From Burkholderia aenigmatica (lineage in GTDB: Bacteria > Pseudomonadota > Gammaproteobacteria > Burkholderiales > Burkholderiaceae), in assembly GCF_902499175.1 (NCBI RefSeq), contig NZ_CABVQC010000037.1:1-64000 (forward strand): a DNA stretch of 64,000 bases, given 5' to 3'. Positions 33,611-42,412 of the stretch are shown here, piece by piece. The notes beneath the pieces are model-generated. The model ran no database searches. It was not told the origin of the DNA and worked only from the letters and a program-made list of their open reading frames with translations. The stretch's first letter is position 1. Each line of letters starts with the position of its first letter. The position numbers and the translations under genes were made by a program.

Positions 33611-34783
33611 ATGTCTAGTGTATATCGCAGTGCGTGGGCGACGCTTATTGCCGGTGGTGTGATAGGACTAAGCGCCTGTTCGAGTATCCCGACTTCGGGG
33701 CCGAGCCGCTCGCAGATCAGCGATGCCGGTGCGCAGAATAGTCCTCAGGGAATCCAGATCGTTGACTTGACGGAGCAAGTCGCTCGCCGGCTCTACGCTG
33801 AACGTAGCAACGCAGATTTTGCGTCGGTATTGGGTGACGATACGTCATTTCAGCAGCAACTTGGCGTGGGTGACGTCGTTGAGGTGTCGATCTGGGAGGC
33901 GCCGCCGGCGACCCTGTTCGGGGGCAGCACGACTGACATGGCCACCGGGAGCGTGCCAACCGGCGCGCGCGTGACCAAGCTGCCGGTTCAGGTCATCGAT
34001 GGTGATGGGAACATCAACATACCGTTCGTCGGAGCGGTTAAGGCACGAGGTCGTTCGCCGAGCGAATTGCAGGCCTATATCGCCGGTCGTCTGAAACCGA
34101 TTGCGCACGACCCTCAAGTTCTGGTTCAACTGGCTCGCAACGAAACATCCTATGTCACGGTTGTGGGGGATGTGGTCAGCAGTACCCGTATGCAGCTCAG
34201 CGCGCGACGGGAGCGGGTCCTTGATGCGCTTGCATCTGCGGGCGGTGCCAAGCAACCTGTCGACAAGGTGTTGATCCAGGTCACGCGCGGTCAGGCGGTG
34301 GCGTCGGAGCCCTTGCAGTCGATCATCCGCAATCCCCGCCAGAACGTGCATCTCCGGGCCGGGGATGTCGTGACTGCGCTCTACGAGCCTTACAGTCTCA
34401 CGGCCTTTGGGGCAACCGGCAAGAACGCGGAAATCAACTTTGAGGGTCAGGGCATAACCCTGGCGCAGGCGATGGCGCGGGCGGGAGGCTTGCAAGATTC
34501 TCGTGCCGACGTCCAGGGTGTATTCGTTTTCCGGCTGGAGGATCAGCGGGCGCTCAACTGGCCGACCGAGCCGGTTCGGACGACTGTTGACGGAAAGGTT
34601 CCTGTCATTTATCGCGTTAACTTGAAGGATCCGAATTCCTTCTTTGTGGCGCAAAGCTTCATGATGAACAACAAGGATCTTCTCTACGTCTCGAATGCAC
34701 CGATCACGGAGCTTCAAAAAGTGCTGAATCTGGTGTTCTCTGTCGCGTATCCGATTGTGTCCGGCGTTCAGACGTTCAAGTAA
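33611..34783 (+). CDS. wcbC: Capsule polysaccharide export outer-membrane lipoprotein (WcbC, Wza/KpsD family)
   Basis: There are 390 residues. The N-terminus is a lipoprotein signal: a hydrophobic segment WATLIAGGVIGLSAC with the lipobox Cys at residue 23, followed by SSIPTSGPS. The polysaccharide export domain follows: GVGDVVEVSIWEAP, then INIPFVGAVKARGRSPSELQ, and SLBB-like repeats with VVGDVVSSTRMQLSARRERV and ITLAQAMARAGGLQDSRADV. It forms the outer-membrane channel for capsule export. It starts the plus-strand export unit wcbC-wcbD-wzm-wzt. Confidence 0.9.
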   Translation: MSSVYRSAWATLIAGGVIGLSACSSIPTSGPSRSQISDAGAQNSPQGIQIVDLTEQVARRLYAERSNADFASVLGDDTSFQQQLGVGDVVEVSIWEAPPATLFGGSTTDMATGSVPTGARVTKLPVQVIDGDGNINIPFVGAVKARGRSPSELQAYIAGRLKPIAHDPQVLVQLARNETSYVTVVGDVVSSTRMQLSARRERVLDALASAGGAKQPVDKVLIQVTRGQAVASEPLQSIIRNPRQNVHLRAGDVVTALYEPYSLTAFGATGKNAEINFEGQGITLAQAMARAGGLQDSRADVQGVFVFRLEDQRALNWPTEPVRTTVDGKVPVIYRVNLKDPNSFFVAQSFMMNNKDLLYVSNAPITELQKVLNLVFSVAYPIVSGVQTFK

Positions 34784-34856
34784 GCAGGTGTGGTAGGTTG
34801 CCGGAAATTGGCTGAAAAGCAGAAAATATTTATCAAAGATCTATCGCGGACTGTTT

Positions 34857-35963
34857 ATGAATTTTTTGCGGCGTATTAATCGGTTGTTTCTCTTTACGGT
34901 CGTGATCCCTACTGGAATTTCATTGGTATATTTCGGTCTGATTGCCAGTGACGAATACACGTCCGTAAGCAGTTTTCTCATTCGCAGCCCGGCAACCTCT
35001 AATTCACCGACGTTGGGCGGGTTGCTGAAAGGTGTCGGGGGCTTCTCCCGATCGGCGGATGATTCGTATACCGTGCAGAATTACATCCTGTCTCGCGACG
35101 CGATGATGCTGTTGAACAAGGAGCAGAACATCAAGTCGGCGTTCCAGCACGGCCCGATCGATCCCTTCAATCGCTTTGCCGGCTTCAGCTGGAGCGATAG
35201 CCTCGAAGAGTTTTATCGCTACTACACGGAGAAAATTGTTGACGTACAGGTTGACGCAACCGCTTCAATCGTTACGCTCAACACACACGCCTTCGATGCG
35301 AAACTCGCGTGGAACATAAACAAGCGCCTGCTGGATTTGAGCGAGCAAGTCGTCAATCAAATGAATGAGCGCGCCCGCCTCGACCTGATCAGCTCGGCTC
35401 AACGAGATGTCGACATTGCCAAAGAAAATGATCGTGTCGCAGCGCTTGCACTGGCGAAATATCGAAATACGGCTGGAGTGATCGATCCGGAACGTCAGTC
35501 TTCGATTCCGTTGCAGCAAGTCGGCAAGTTGCAAGATCAATTGATCACGACGCGTGTACAAATTGCCGAAATGGAGCGGTTGTCGCCTGCAAACCCTGGG
35601 CTTCCCAATTTGCGGGAACGAGCGATTCTGCTGCAAAAGGCCATCGATCAGGTCAGTCAGCATGTCGCCAGTGAGTCTGGAAATTCCCTCGCGAGCAAGG
35701 CTGCGGAATTTCAACGACTGACATTGGAAAAAGAGTTTGCTGATAAAATCCTCGCCAGCGCCATCAGTTCGTTGGAGCAGGCCAGAACTGAAGCCGAGAG
35801 AAAGCAACTCTATCTGGAGCGAATTGCGGCCCCCAGTCTGCCGGATTATGCGATGTCCCCGCGCCGTGGCCGCAATATTCTTGCGACCTTCTTGCTTGGG
35901 CTAGTGTTTTGGGGCGTGTTGACCATCGTGATTGGTGGGGTAAAAGAGCATTATGACCGCTAA
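34857..35963 (+). CDS. wcbD: Capsule export inner-membrane protein (WcbD, KpsE family)
   Basis: This 368-residue polysaccharide co-polymerase-type protein has one transmembrane helix near each end (LFLFTVVIPTGISLVYFGLI; ILATFLLGLVFWGVLTIVIG). Between them is a periplasmic region with long coiled-coil-forming stretches (SSAQRDVDIAKENDRVAALA...; ASKAAEFQRLTLEKEFADKI). In the KpsE/CtrB family this links the inner-membrane ABC exporter to the outer-membrane channel. It has no tyrosine kinase domain, as expected for ABC-type capsules. Its 3' end overlaps wzm by 11 nt. Confidence 0.9.
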   Translation: MNFLRRINRLFLFTVVIPTGISLVYFGLIASDEYTSVSSFLIRSPATSNSPTLGGLLKGVGGFSRSADDSYTVQNYILSRDAMMLLNKEQNIKSAFQHGPIDPFNRFAGFSWSDSLEEFYRYYTEKIVDVQVDATASIVTLNTHAFDAKLAWNINKRLLDLSEQVVNQMNERARLDLISSAQRDVDIAKENDRVAALALAKYRNTAGVIDPERQSSIPLQQVGKLQDQLITTRVQIAEMERLSPANPGLPNLRERAILLQKAIDQVSQHVASESGNSLASKAAEFQRLTLEKEFADKILASAISSLEQARTEAERKQLYLERIAAPSLPDYAMSPRRGRNILATFLLGLVFWGVLTIVIGGVKEHYDR

Positions 35964-36747
35964 TTCCCGTTCGCCTGCATTTCTGACCCAATTACGCATT
36001 CAGTGCCGGGTAATTTGGGCGCTGGTCATGCGTGAAATGATCACTCGTTTCGGGCGGGAGGGGATTGGTGTATTGTGGATGATGGCCGAGCCGGCGATGT
36101 TTGTCGTCGGCGTCATGTTGATTTTTAGCCACACCGAGAAGATGACGGGGTACTCGGTTGCCGAGTATCTTGCGGTTAGCTATCCAACAATATTGTTTTG
36201 GCGAAATACCGCGGCCCGATTATTGAAGGCCATTGAATACAATCGGGCGTTGCTGCATCACAATCCTATCCGGCCGATGGATATTCTCTACGCGCGCATC
36301 ATTCTGGAGTTTGCGGGCGCGACGGCATCGTTTCTTGTTTTGTATGCGGTGCTGGTCGTAATAGGGATTTGCCATCTTCCGGCGGATTTGCTGGCGATGC
36401 TGGTCGGGTATTTTCTGGTAATGTGGTTTTCATTTTGCTTTGTGATAACCATGGCGGCGCTGTCGGAGCTGAGTGAAAGTGTCGAAAGAGTGTCCCACGT
36501 AATCTTGTATTTGATGTTGCCGTTTACCGGGGTTTTCGTGCCGACATATCTTCTGCCGCCTCACATCGGCGAGATGATGATTTATTTTCCGCTGGTTGAC
36601 GCGGTTGAATATTTCCATCACGGATATTATGGGGCACGGATGCCTACGATGTATAACCTCGAATATACGTGTTTCGTATTGTCAATTTTTACGCTATTCG
36701 CTTTGTCGATAGCTCATGTTGCCATCCGGCGCGTGCAGTTGCACTAG
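35953..36747 (+). CDS. wzm: Capsule ABC transporter permease
   Basis: There are 264 residues with about six hydrophobic segments in the ABC-2 pattern. VIWALVMREMITRFGREGIG at the N-terminus is the KpsM family signature, and YLMLPFTGVFVPTYLLPPH and the C-terminal FTLFALSIAHVAIRRV are also typical. It moves the lipid-linked capsule chain across the inner membrane. The ATG at 35953 overlaps the end of wcbD and is followed 9 bp later by wzt. Confidence 0.92.
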   Translation: MTANSRSPAFLTQLRIQCRVIWALVMREMITRFGREGIGVLWMMAEPAMFVVGVMLIFSHTEKMTGYSVAEYLAVSYPTILFWRNTAARLLKAIEYNRALLHHNPIRPMDILYARIILEFAGATASFLVLYAVLVVIGICHLPADLLAMLVGYFLVMWFSFCFVITMAALSELSESVERVSHVILYLMLPFTGVFVPTYLLPPHIGEMMIYFPLVDAVEYFHHGYYGARMPTMYNLEYTCFVLSIFTLFALSIAHVAIRRVQLH

Positions 36748-36756
36748 GAGTGCTCC

Positions 36757-37410
36757 ATGATCGAATTGCGGAACGTCTATAAACGTTATCCTATACATCA
36801 TGGGAGGGCGGAGCGCGAAGTGCTGAAAGGTATCAATTTTCGCGTTCAGTCCGGAGAAAAATGGGGGATCCTTGGTCGCAATGGCGCCGGCAAGTCAACG
36901 CTAATCCGAATCATCAGCGGATCGGACCGGCCGCATTCGGGTGAGATCGTCAAGACCATGTCCGTTTCATGGCCTTTAGCTTTCGGCGGGACATTCCAGG
37001 GAAGTCTGACGGGGAAGGACAACATACGTCTGATTTCGCGTGTCTACAATGTAGATTACCGAAAAACCCTCAATATGGTTGAGGATTTTGCCGAGCTTGG
37101 CGGATATCTCAACGAGCCGGTCAAGTCATATTCGTCCGGTATGGCTTCCCGTTTGGCATTTGCTATTTCAATGTCGATTGAGTTCGATTGCTTCCTGATT
37201 GACGAGGGCATGTCTGTCGGCGATCATCGATTCCATCAGAAATGTAATGTCGAATTATTTGAAAAGCGTGCCGATAGAGCCATGATCATCGTCGCGCACC
37301 AAACCGATCTAATTCGCAACCATTGTGACCATGCCGCAGTACTGAATAAGGGCGTACTCGAGGTTTGCGATACGGTTGATGAAGCAATTAAAATTTACGA
37401 ATCGCTCTAA
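36757..37410 (+). CDS. wzt: Capsule ABC transporter ATP-binding protein
   Basis: There are 217 residues, the length of KpsT-type ATPases without the C-terminal O-antigen-binding domain. GILGRNGAGKSTLIRIISG is Walker A. KSYSSGMASRLAFAISMSIE is the ABC signature, and FDCFLIDEGMSVGDHRFHQK covers Walker B and the D-loop. VAHQTDLIRNHC holds the switch His. It powers capsule export with Wzm. A good AGGAG site lies 7 nt before the ATG. Codon use is more AT-rich than in the housekeeping genes. Confidence 0.94.
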   Translation: MIELRNVYKRYPIHHGRAEREVLKGINFRVQSGEKWGILGRNGAGKSTLIRIISGSDRPHSGEIVKTMSVSWPLAFGGTFQGSLTGKDNIRLISRVYNVDYRKTLNMVEDFAELGGYLNEPVKSYSSGMASRLAFAISMSIEFDCFLIDEGMSVGDHRFHQKCNVELFEKRADRAMIIVAHQTDLIRNHCDHAAVLNKGVLEVCDTVDEAIKIYESL

Positions 37411-37430
37411 TTTCTCAACAGGGGATTTTG

Positions 37431-40136
37431 ATGGCTGGCAGTTACATTTATCCGCCGATTCCGCACGTGGCGGCAAAGAAGGCACGACACGCATTGATCA
37501 TCATGCCGTTTTTCGGCCCGGATGCTGCAAGCCTTATTTTTAGTGAATTCTCTCGCGCATTGTATGATTTGGGCTACATTGTGCACGCGCTTACGTATAA
37601 CGACGCGAGCTATCGGCCAGGTAACCACTATTGGCATCATGTCTATTGCCTGAAAGCCCAGTCCGTCGAGCTTTGGAAAAGGCCGGCCGACGCCACGGCA
37701 GATTATTCGAACGGTATCGACGATTGGGCCGGTGAGGAACTGCCATCGTTTGTCGAGCAGCTCGATGCTGAGTTCGATTTTGATATTTGCGTCGTTAACT
37801 ATATTTTTCTGTCTCGTGCATTTCTGGGGCTGAAAGAGAAGACTAAAAAAATTCTCTGTACTCACGACGTTTTCACTAATAGAAACAAAAAGCTCTCGGA
37901 TCGGGGTGTAACTAATCTCGATTTCTCGGTTACCCGTGAGTCGGAAGCTGTAGCCTTGAATCGCGCCGACTATGTCGTTGCGCTGCAGCCTGAAGAAGCA
38001 GACTTTTTCAGTGAACTCGTGCAAGAGGGAAAGAAGGTTGATACCGTCTATTACCTGCCGCCGAAGCGCTACCTGGACCTGCGTCCAATCGACAAAAAAC
38101 TGGTGGTCGGTTATATCGGGTCCAGCCACGCGCCTAACGTTGTCGCGGTACTGGATCTGATCTCAAAAATCGATTTTTCGCTGCCAATTAAATTTAAGAT
38201 TGCGGGATCGATTTGCGCCGCGTTAAAAAACGAAACTCTGCCGCCGGAAGTCGAAATTGTCGGTCGAGTGGATAATCTTGTGGATTTTTATCGGGATTGC
38301 AACGTATTTGTCAATCCTGACACCTTGATTTCCGGGATCAAAATCAAATGCATTGAAGCATTTTCGTTTGGCGTCCCGTTTATCTGCACGAAACATGCAA
38401 GTACCGGCGTTCCGGTTTCCGCTCCTTATCATCAGGCTGATTCTATCAAGAGCGTTGCTACGTTCATTGAAGACCTGGCGGTGAACAACGGTCAGCTCGA
38501 AAGTATGTGGCAAGAAAGTCGCGCTGTCTTTGACAATTTGTCGAAAAAACTTTCCTTTGGAAAGTATGTCGAGCAAATTGCCGATGTGCGACCTTTGATC
38601 TCGGTGGTGATGCCGACTTTCAAGGTCGAGAAATATTTCGAGCAATGCATTTCGAGTGTTACCAATCAGACTCTTAGAAATATCGAAATTATCCCGGTCG
38701 ACGACGGAAGTCCTGATCGTTGCGGTGAAATCATGGATAGGTTTGCGTCGGAAGATTTCCGGGTTAAGCCAATTCATCAACCAAATCGGGGATATGGTGC
38801 GGCTGTAAATGCGGGCTTGATGCAGGCGCGTGGCGAATACATCGCGATTGTCGAAACCGACGATTGGGTTGAGCCGGATATGCTCGAGACTCTTTACGAG
38901 AAGGCAAAGGAATCCGACGCCAATATCGTGAAAGGGAGTTTCGCAAAGCATCACGATGGTAAGCCGCCTGCGCCTCATAATTTCCGGCACGTCGTTCGAC
39001 CTGGCGAAAATTCGGTGAAGCCGGTCGAGTCACTTGAATTGATGATCTATGAGTCGTCGATCTGGTCGGCCATCTACAAAAAGAGCTTTCTGGATGAGCA
39101 TCAGATAAAGATGCTTGAGACCAGTGGCGCGGCATTCCAGGATGTGGTCTGGAAGTTCGTTACCTACGCCAGTGCTGACGAAGTGATCTTGGTTGATCGT
39201 CCTTTCTACAACTATCGCGTGTTTGCTGCTGGATCGTCGAGCGCGGCTAACGGAAAGGAAAAAGCGCATTTTGTAAATTACGGAAAAATCAAGGATGAAC
39301 TCCTGCGGATGGGGTTGTTCGAGAAATTTTCGAATTTCTACTACATTCACCAATTCTTCGATTTCGTCTTTCATTCGAACCGATTGAAGGGTGAGGCGCT
39401 TCTTAGTTTTTACGCGAGCGCCAAGGCAATGATTGATGAGGCTGTTTCGAATGGGTGCAATCCAGATGGGCTGAGTCTTCATCCGGATTTGAATGACTAT
39501 TATCAGAAATTCGTGTTGCCGATCATTCGCGTAATTACGAGTCCCTCGCTTTCTGAAATCCTGGCTGCGGTTACTGCGAACGAATCAAAGCCAAAGGGTA
39601 CCGAGATTGCGATGCCCGAGATGGCGCCTGTTGAAAATAAGGTGACGTCGCCGGCTACTCCGTCATTAAGCGTGAAGTTCACCGAGTTTCTTAACCTCGA
39701 TCCACATTTCTTCACGGAAATCGAGTACCTGTCCGGTAGGCGGGAACTTATCCCGGTGGTGAAGTCGGCATACGACGAAAGTGATTTGCAAAATCTGTTG
39801 AAGCTTCACGACGCTGATTTTATCCACGCCGTCTATTGGGTACTTCTGCGCAGAGCAGCCGATCCTGATGGGTTGAGGCATTACACGGATCTCTTGCGCG
39901 CAGGGATTGCCAAGGCAGATATTCTTGAGAGGCTGCGTATTTCGGGTGAGGCGAAAGGGAATAAAATACCATTTGAGGCATTGGATGCCTATCTTCGGAA
40001 AGGCAAGATATTCCGTACGCCTCTCATGCGGCTGCTTATCAGTATTCTTCCGATTCGGAACGAATTTGTCGGAAAGGTTCAATCCAGGGTTACGGAAAAT
40101 TCACTTTATCTGATCAACAAGAAATTGTATTCATAA
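37431..40136 (+). CDS. Two-domain glycosyltransferase (GT-B plus GT2) with DUF4214-like tail
   Basis: There are 901 residues from the ATG at 37431, which follows AGGGGA; a TTG directly in front is less likely. Residues 1-385 resemble a GT-B glycosyltransferase (MPFFGPDAASLIFSEFSRAL at the front; VVGYIGSSHAPNVVAVLDLI and KCIEAFSFGVPFICTKHAST later). From about residue 386, ISVVMPTFKVEKYFEQCISS, IIPVDDGSPD and YIAIVETDDWVEPDML form a GT2 domain with DxD. At about 796-845, FIHAVYWVLLRRAADPDGLR and the following residues match the DUF4214 pattern. It probably adds two sugars of the capsule repeat. It follows wzt by 20 bp. Confidence 0.82.
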   Translation: MAGSYIYPPIPHVAAKKARHALIIMPFFGPDAASLIFSEFSRALYDLGYIVHALTYNDASYRPGNHYWHHVYCLKAQSVELWKRPADATADYSNGIDDWAGEELPSFVEQLDAEFDFDICVVNYIFLSRAFLGLKEKTKKILCTHDVFTNRNKKLSDRGVTNLDFSVTRESEAVALNRADYVVALQPEEADFFSELVQEGKKVDTVYYLPPKRYLDLRPIDKKLVVGYIGSSHAPNVVAVLDLISKIDFSLPIKFKIAGSICAALKNETLPPEVEIVGRVDNLVDFYRDCNVFVNPDTLISGIKIKCIEAFSFGVPFICTKHASTGVPVSAPYHQADSIKSVATFIEDLAVNNGQLESMWQESRAVFDNLSKKLSFGKYVEQIADVRPLISVVMPTFKVEKYFEQCISSVTNQTLRNIEIIPVDDGSPDRCGEIMDRFASEDFRVKPIHQPNRGYGAAVNAGLMQARGEYIAIVETDDWVEPDMLETLYEKAKESDANIVKGSFAKHHDGKPPAPHNFRHVVRPGENSVKPVESLELMIYESSIWSAIYKKSFLDEHQIKMLETSGAAFQDVVWKFVTYASADEVILVDRPFYNYRVFAAGSSSAANGKEKAHFVNYGKIKDELLRMGLFEKFSNFYYIHQFFDFVFHSNRLKGEALLSFYASAKAMIDEAVSNGCNPDGLSLHPDLNDYYQKFVLPIIRVITSPSLSEILAAVTANESKPKGTEIAMPEMAPVENKVTSPATPSLSVKFTEFLNLDPHFFTEIEYLSGRRELIPVVKSAYDESDLQNLLKLHDADFIHAVYWVLLRRAADPDGLRHYTDLLRAGIAKADILERLRISGEAKGNKIPFEALDAYLRKGKIFRTPLMRLLISILPIRNEFVGKVQSRVTENSLYLINKKLYS

Positions 40137-40147
40137 TTTTTGCGTTT

Positions 40148-40167
40148 CCAGCCTCGATAGAGGCTGG
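40148..40167. other. Perfect hairpin between the two-domain glycosyltransferase and glf
   Basis: CCAGCCTC-GATA-GAGGCTGG: an 8-bp GC-rich stem with a 4-nt loop and no T-run after it. It lies 12 bp after the upstream stop codon. It may slow or stabilise the mRNA or be a weak terminator. Confidence 0.35.
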
Positions 40168-40219
40168 GTGAAATGTTTGAGTCATTTGAATATTATTTCA
40201 GAATATTGAGGTTGTTGAC

Positions 40220-41371
40220 GTGAAAAAAATTTGCGTTATTGGTGCTGGGTTTTCTGGTGCGGTCATCGCTCGTGAGCTGGCTTTGGCAGGCATGACCGTT
40301 GATATATTTGAAAGCCGTGATCATCTTGCGGGTAATTGCCATTCGGAAAGGGATCCGGAAACCGGGGTGATGCTCCACGTTTATGGGCCCCACATTTTCC
40401 ATACCAGTAACGAAAAAGTCTGGAACTATGTCCGGCAATTCGACGAATTTATGCCGTTCACAAACCGGGTAAAGGCAATAACCGGTGGCAAGGTGTATTC
40501 GTTGCCGATTAATCTCTTCACGATTAATAATTTCTTCAATAAGACTTTCTCTCCGGACGAGGCGAAGGAGTTTGTCGCCGAGCTCGGTGATAAAACTATC
40601 GAAGATCCTCAAACTTTTGAAGAGCAGGCGCTCAGGTTTGTCGGGAAAGAGCTCTACGGAGCATTCTTCAAGGGCTACACGACGAAACAGTGGGGCTTGC
40701 ATCCTTCAGTTCTGCCTGCGAGCATTCTGAAAAGATTGCCGATTCGTTTCAATTACGACGACAATTATTACGCAAGCAAATTTCAAGGGATGCCGAAGCA
40801 CGGGTATACGTACATCGTCGAGAAGATGATTGATCACCCAAGCATCAAGGTGCATCTCGGTACGAAAGTCGAAAAAGATACTCTTGAGAGCTACGATCAC
40901 GTATTTTACAGCGGCCCGTTGGACGCATGGTACGGCTTCGAATACGGTCGCCTGGGCTATCGAACGCTCGATTTTGTTACCGAGCGGCACGAAGGGGACT
41001 ACCAGGGAAATGCTGTAATCAACTACTGCGAAGAAAATGTGCCTTGGACGCGTATCTCCGAGCACAAGCATTTTTCTCCGTGGGAGGAGCATGAAAAGAC
41101 GGTGATTTATAAGGAGCACAGTCGGACTTGCGGTCCGGACGACGTCCCTTATTATCCTGTCCGCCTGGTCGACGATAAGGAATTGCTGAATCGCTATGTC
41201 GCGTTGGCGCGAAAGGAAGAAAATACGACCTTCGTCGGGAGATTGGGCACCTATCGCTACCTGGATATGCACGTAACGATTGGAGAGGCGCTTGATGTCG
41301 CGGAGCAGTATCTGTCCGCGGTTAAATCGGGAGTTCCGATGTCGCCTTTTGTAGTCGACCCGCTCGCGTAA
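40220..41371 (+). CDS. glf: UDP-galactopyranose mutase
   Basis: This 383-residue protein uses a GTG start (40220). MKKICVIGAGFSGAVIAREL has the FAD-binding GxGxxG. HVYGPHIFHTSNEKVWNYV and GYTTKQWGLHPSVLPASIL are strong UGM signatures, and RYLDMHVTIGEALDVAEQYL ends the FAD domain. It interconverts UDP-galactopyranose and UDP-galactofuranose in the cytoplasm. Its presence implies galactofuranose in the glycan made by this locus, probably used by the adjacent GT2 enzyme. It is convergent with that gene. Confidence 0.95.
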   Translation: MKKICVIGAGFSGAVIARELALAGMTVDIFESRDHLAGNCHSERDPETGVMLHVYGPHIFHTSNEKVWNYVRQFDEFMPFTNRVKAITGGKVYSLPINLFTINNFFNKTFSPDEAKEFVAELGDKTIEDPQTFEEQALRFVGKELYGAFFKGYTTKQWGLHPSVLPASILKRLPIRFNYDDNYYASKFQGMPKHGYTYIVEKMIDHPSIKVHLGTKVEKDTLESYDHVFYSGPLDAWYGFEYGRLGYRTLDFVTERHEGDYQGNAVINYCEENVPWTRISEHKHFSPWEEHEKTVIYKEHSRTCGPDDVPYYPVRLVDDKELLNRYVALARKEENTTFVGRLGTYRYLDMHVTIGEALDVAEQYLSAVKSGVPMSPFVVDPLA

Positions 41372-41386
41372 CCCATCATTCCAGTC

Positions 41387-41414
41387 GCCCTGTAAATTTG
41401 GAAATTTACAGGGC
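41387..41414. terminator. Perfect inverted repeat between convergent glf and GT2 gene
   Basis: GCCCTGTAAATTT at 41387-41399 and AAATTTACAGGGC at 41402-41414 form a 13-bp perfect stem with a 2-nt spacer. It lies between the two stop codons, so it may act as a bidirectional terminator, although no T-run follows on either strand. Confidence 0.45.
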
Positions 41415-41419
41415 GGGAA

Positions 41420-42412
41420 CTAGCACGACGAACTGTTTTCTTTGCGATTGGGGCGTCGTGCTTGATCGGGATATTCGACAGATGGTCGAAAGAACAAGCT
41501 CGCCAAAGATGCGCGCGTGTTTGTTGAAATGGCAGACAATCTCGAGTTGCTGCGTTTGGATGCTATTTTCACATTATAAATAAAAATACTTTCAGCGAGA
41601 TCTAGCAGGTACGGTCGCCATCCTTTTGAAATTCTCTTTCTGAAAAGATTATTTCTTATTCCGTAATAGTGCTTTCTGAATTTCTCGGGCGGGGCGCGAA
41701 GTAGATCGTCGCTCTCGTTTTTATCCGTCAGGTGCGTAACGACGCTCTTGAATGCGTAAATTCCAAGCATTTCCCCATTCGTAATTCTCTCGGTGTATTC
41801 TATATCGTCGCCCCAAATGAACATTTCTTTAAATGGGAGGCCGAATTTTAGAACTGCATCTCTGGAGATGAGGGCCGAAACGAACGAGCAAGAGCGTACC
41901 AGTAGGCCATTGTGTTCAAGAAGCTTATTGAATGGTTGGCCCGATGAATGTAGCCGAATCCCTGGAAGATTCATTTCATGTGGGCTATCGTCCTTCCAAA
42001 CCACATGACTGCAGACGAATCCGATATCGTTGATCGGACCGATGGCGATTTTCATTAGCTCGGAAAGGGCGGCCGGATGGGCTACGCAGTCGTCGTCGAG
42101 AAGCCAAAGCCAGTCGTAACCATCCTCGATTGCCTGTCGCATTCCGCGATGAAATCCTCCCGCCCCACCTTCATTGTGAGTTGAATTTATTATTTTGAAG
42201 CGAGGATCGGAATTGTACCCGCTGCTGGCCAGGTACTCTGCAGTGCCATCGGTGCTGGCGTTGTTAACGATATAGAGCGAATCAACTTGCTTAATTTGAC
42301 TTTCGAGCGAATTGATAGCGAGCTTCAAATAGTCGCATCTATTGTACGTCACAAGGATCGCTGCCGTGCGCGGCTTAGGAAGAGAACTGATCCCGCGGGT
42401 TTCTGTATGCAT
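41420..42412 (-). CDS. GT2-family glycosyltransferase (possible galactofuranosyltransferase)
   Basis: There are 330 residues. TAAILVTYNRCDYLKLAINS opens the GT-A domain; YIVNNASTDGT and DYDWLWLLDDDCVAHPAAL-type sequence (WLLDDDC) carries the metal-binding DDD. FIWGDDIEYTERI is the catalytic W-x-D-D region seen in GlfT2-like and rhamnosyl/Galf transferases. It should act at the cytoplasmic membrane face. Being next to glf makes galactofuranose the likely donor, which is inference. Its 5' end overlaps the upstream minus-strand glycosyltransferase gene by 38 nt. Confidence 0.82.
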   Translation of the reverse strand: MHTETRGISSLPKPRTAAILVTYNRCDYLKLAINSLESQIKQVDSLYIVNNASTDGTAEYLASSGYNSDPRFKIINSTHNEGGAGGFHRGMRQAIEDGYDWLWLLDDDCVAHPAALSELMKIAIGPINDIGFVCSHVVWKDDSPHEMNLPGIRLHSSGQPFNKLLEHNGLLVRSCSFVSALISRDAVLKFGLPFKEMFIWGDDIEYTERITNGEMLGIYAFKSVVTHLTDKNESDDLLRAPPEKFRKHYYGIRNNLFRKRISKGWRPYLLDLAESIFIYNVKIASKRSNSRLSAISTNTRASLASLFFRPSVEYPDQARRPNRKENSSSC

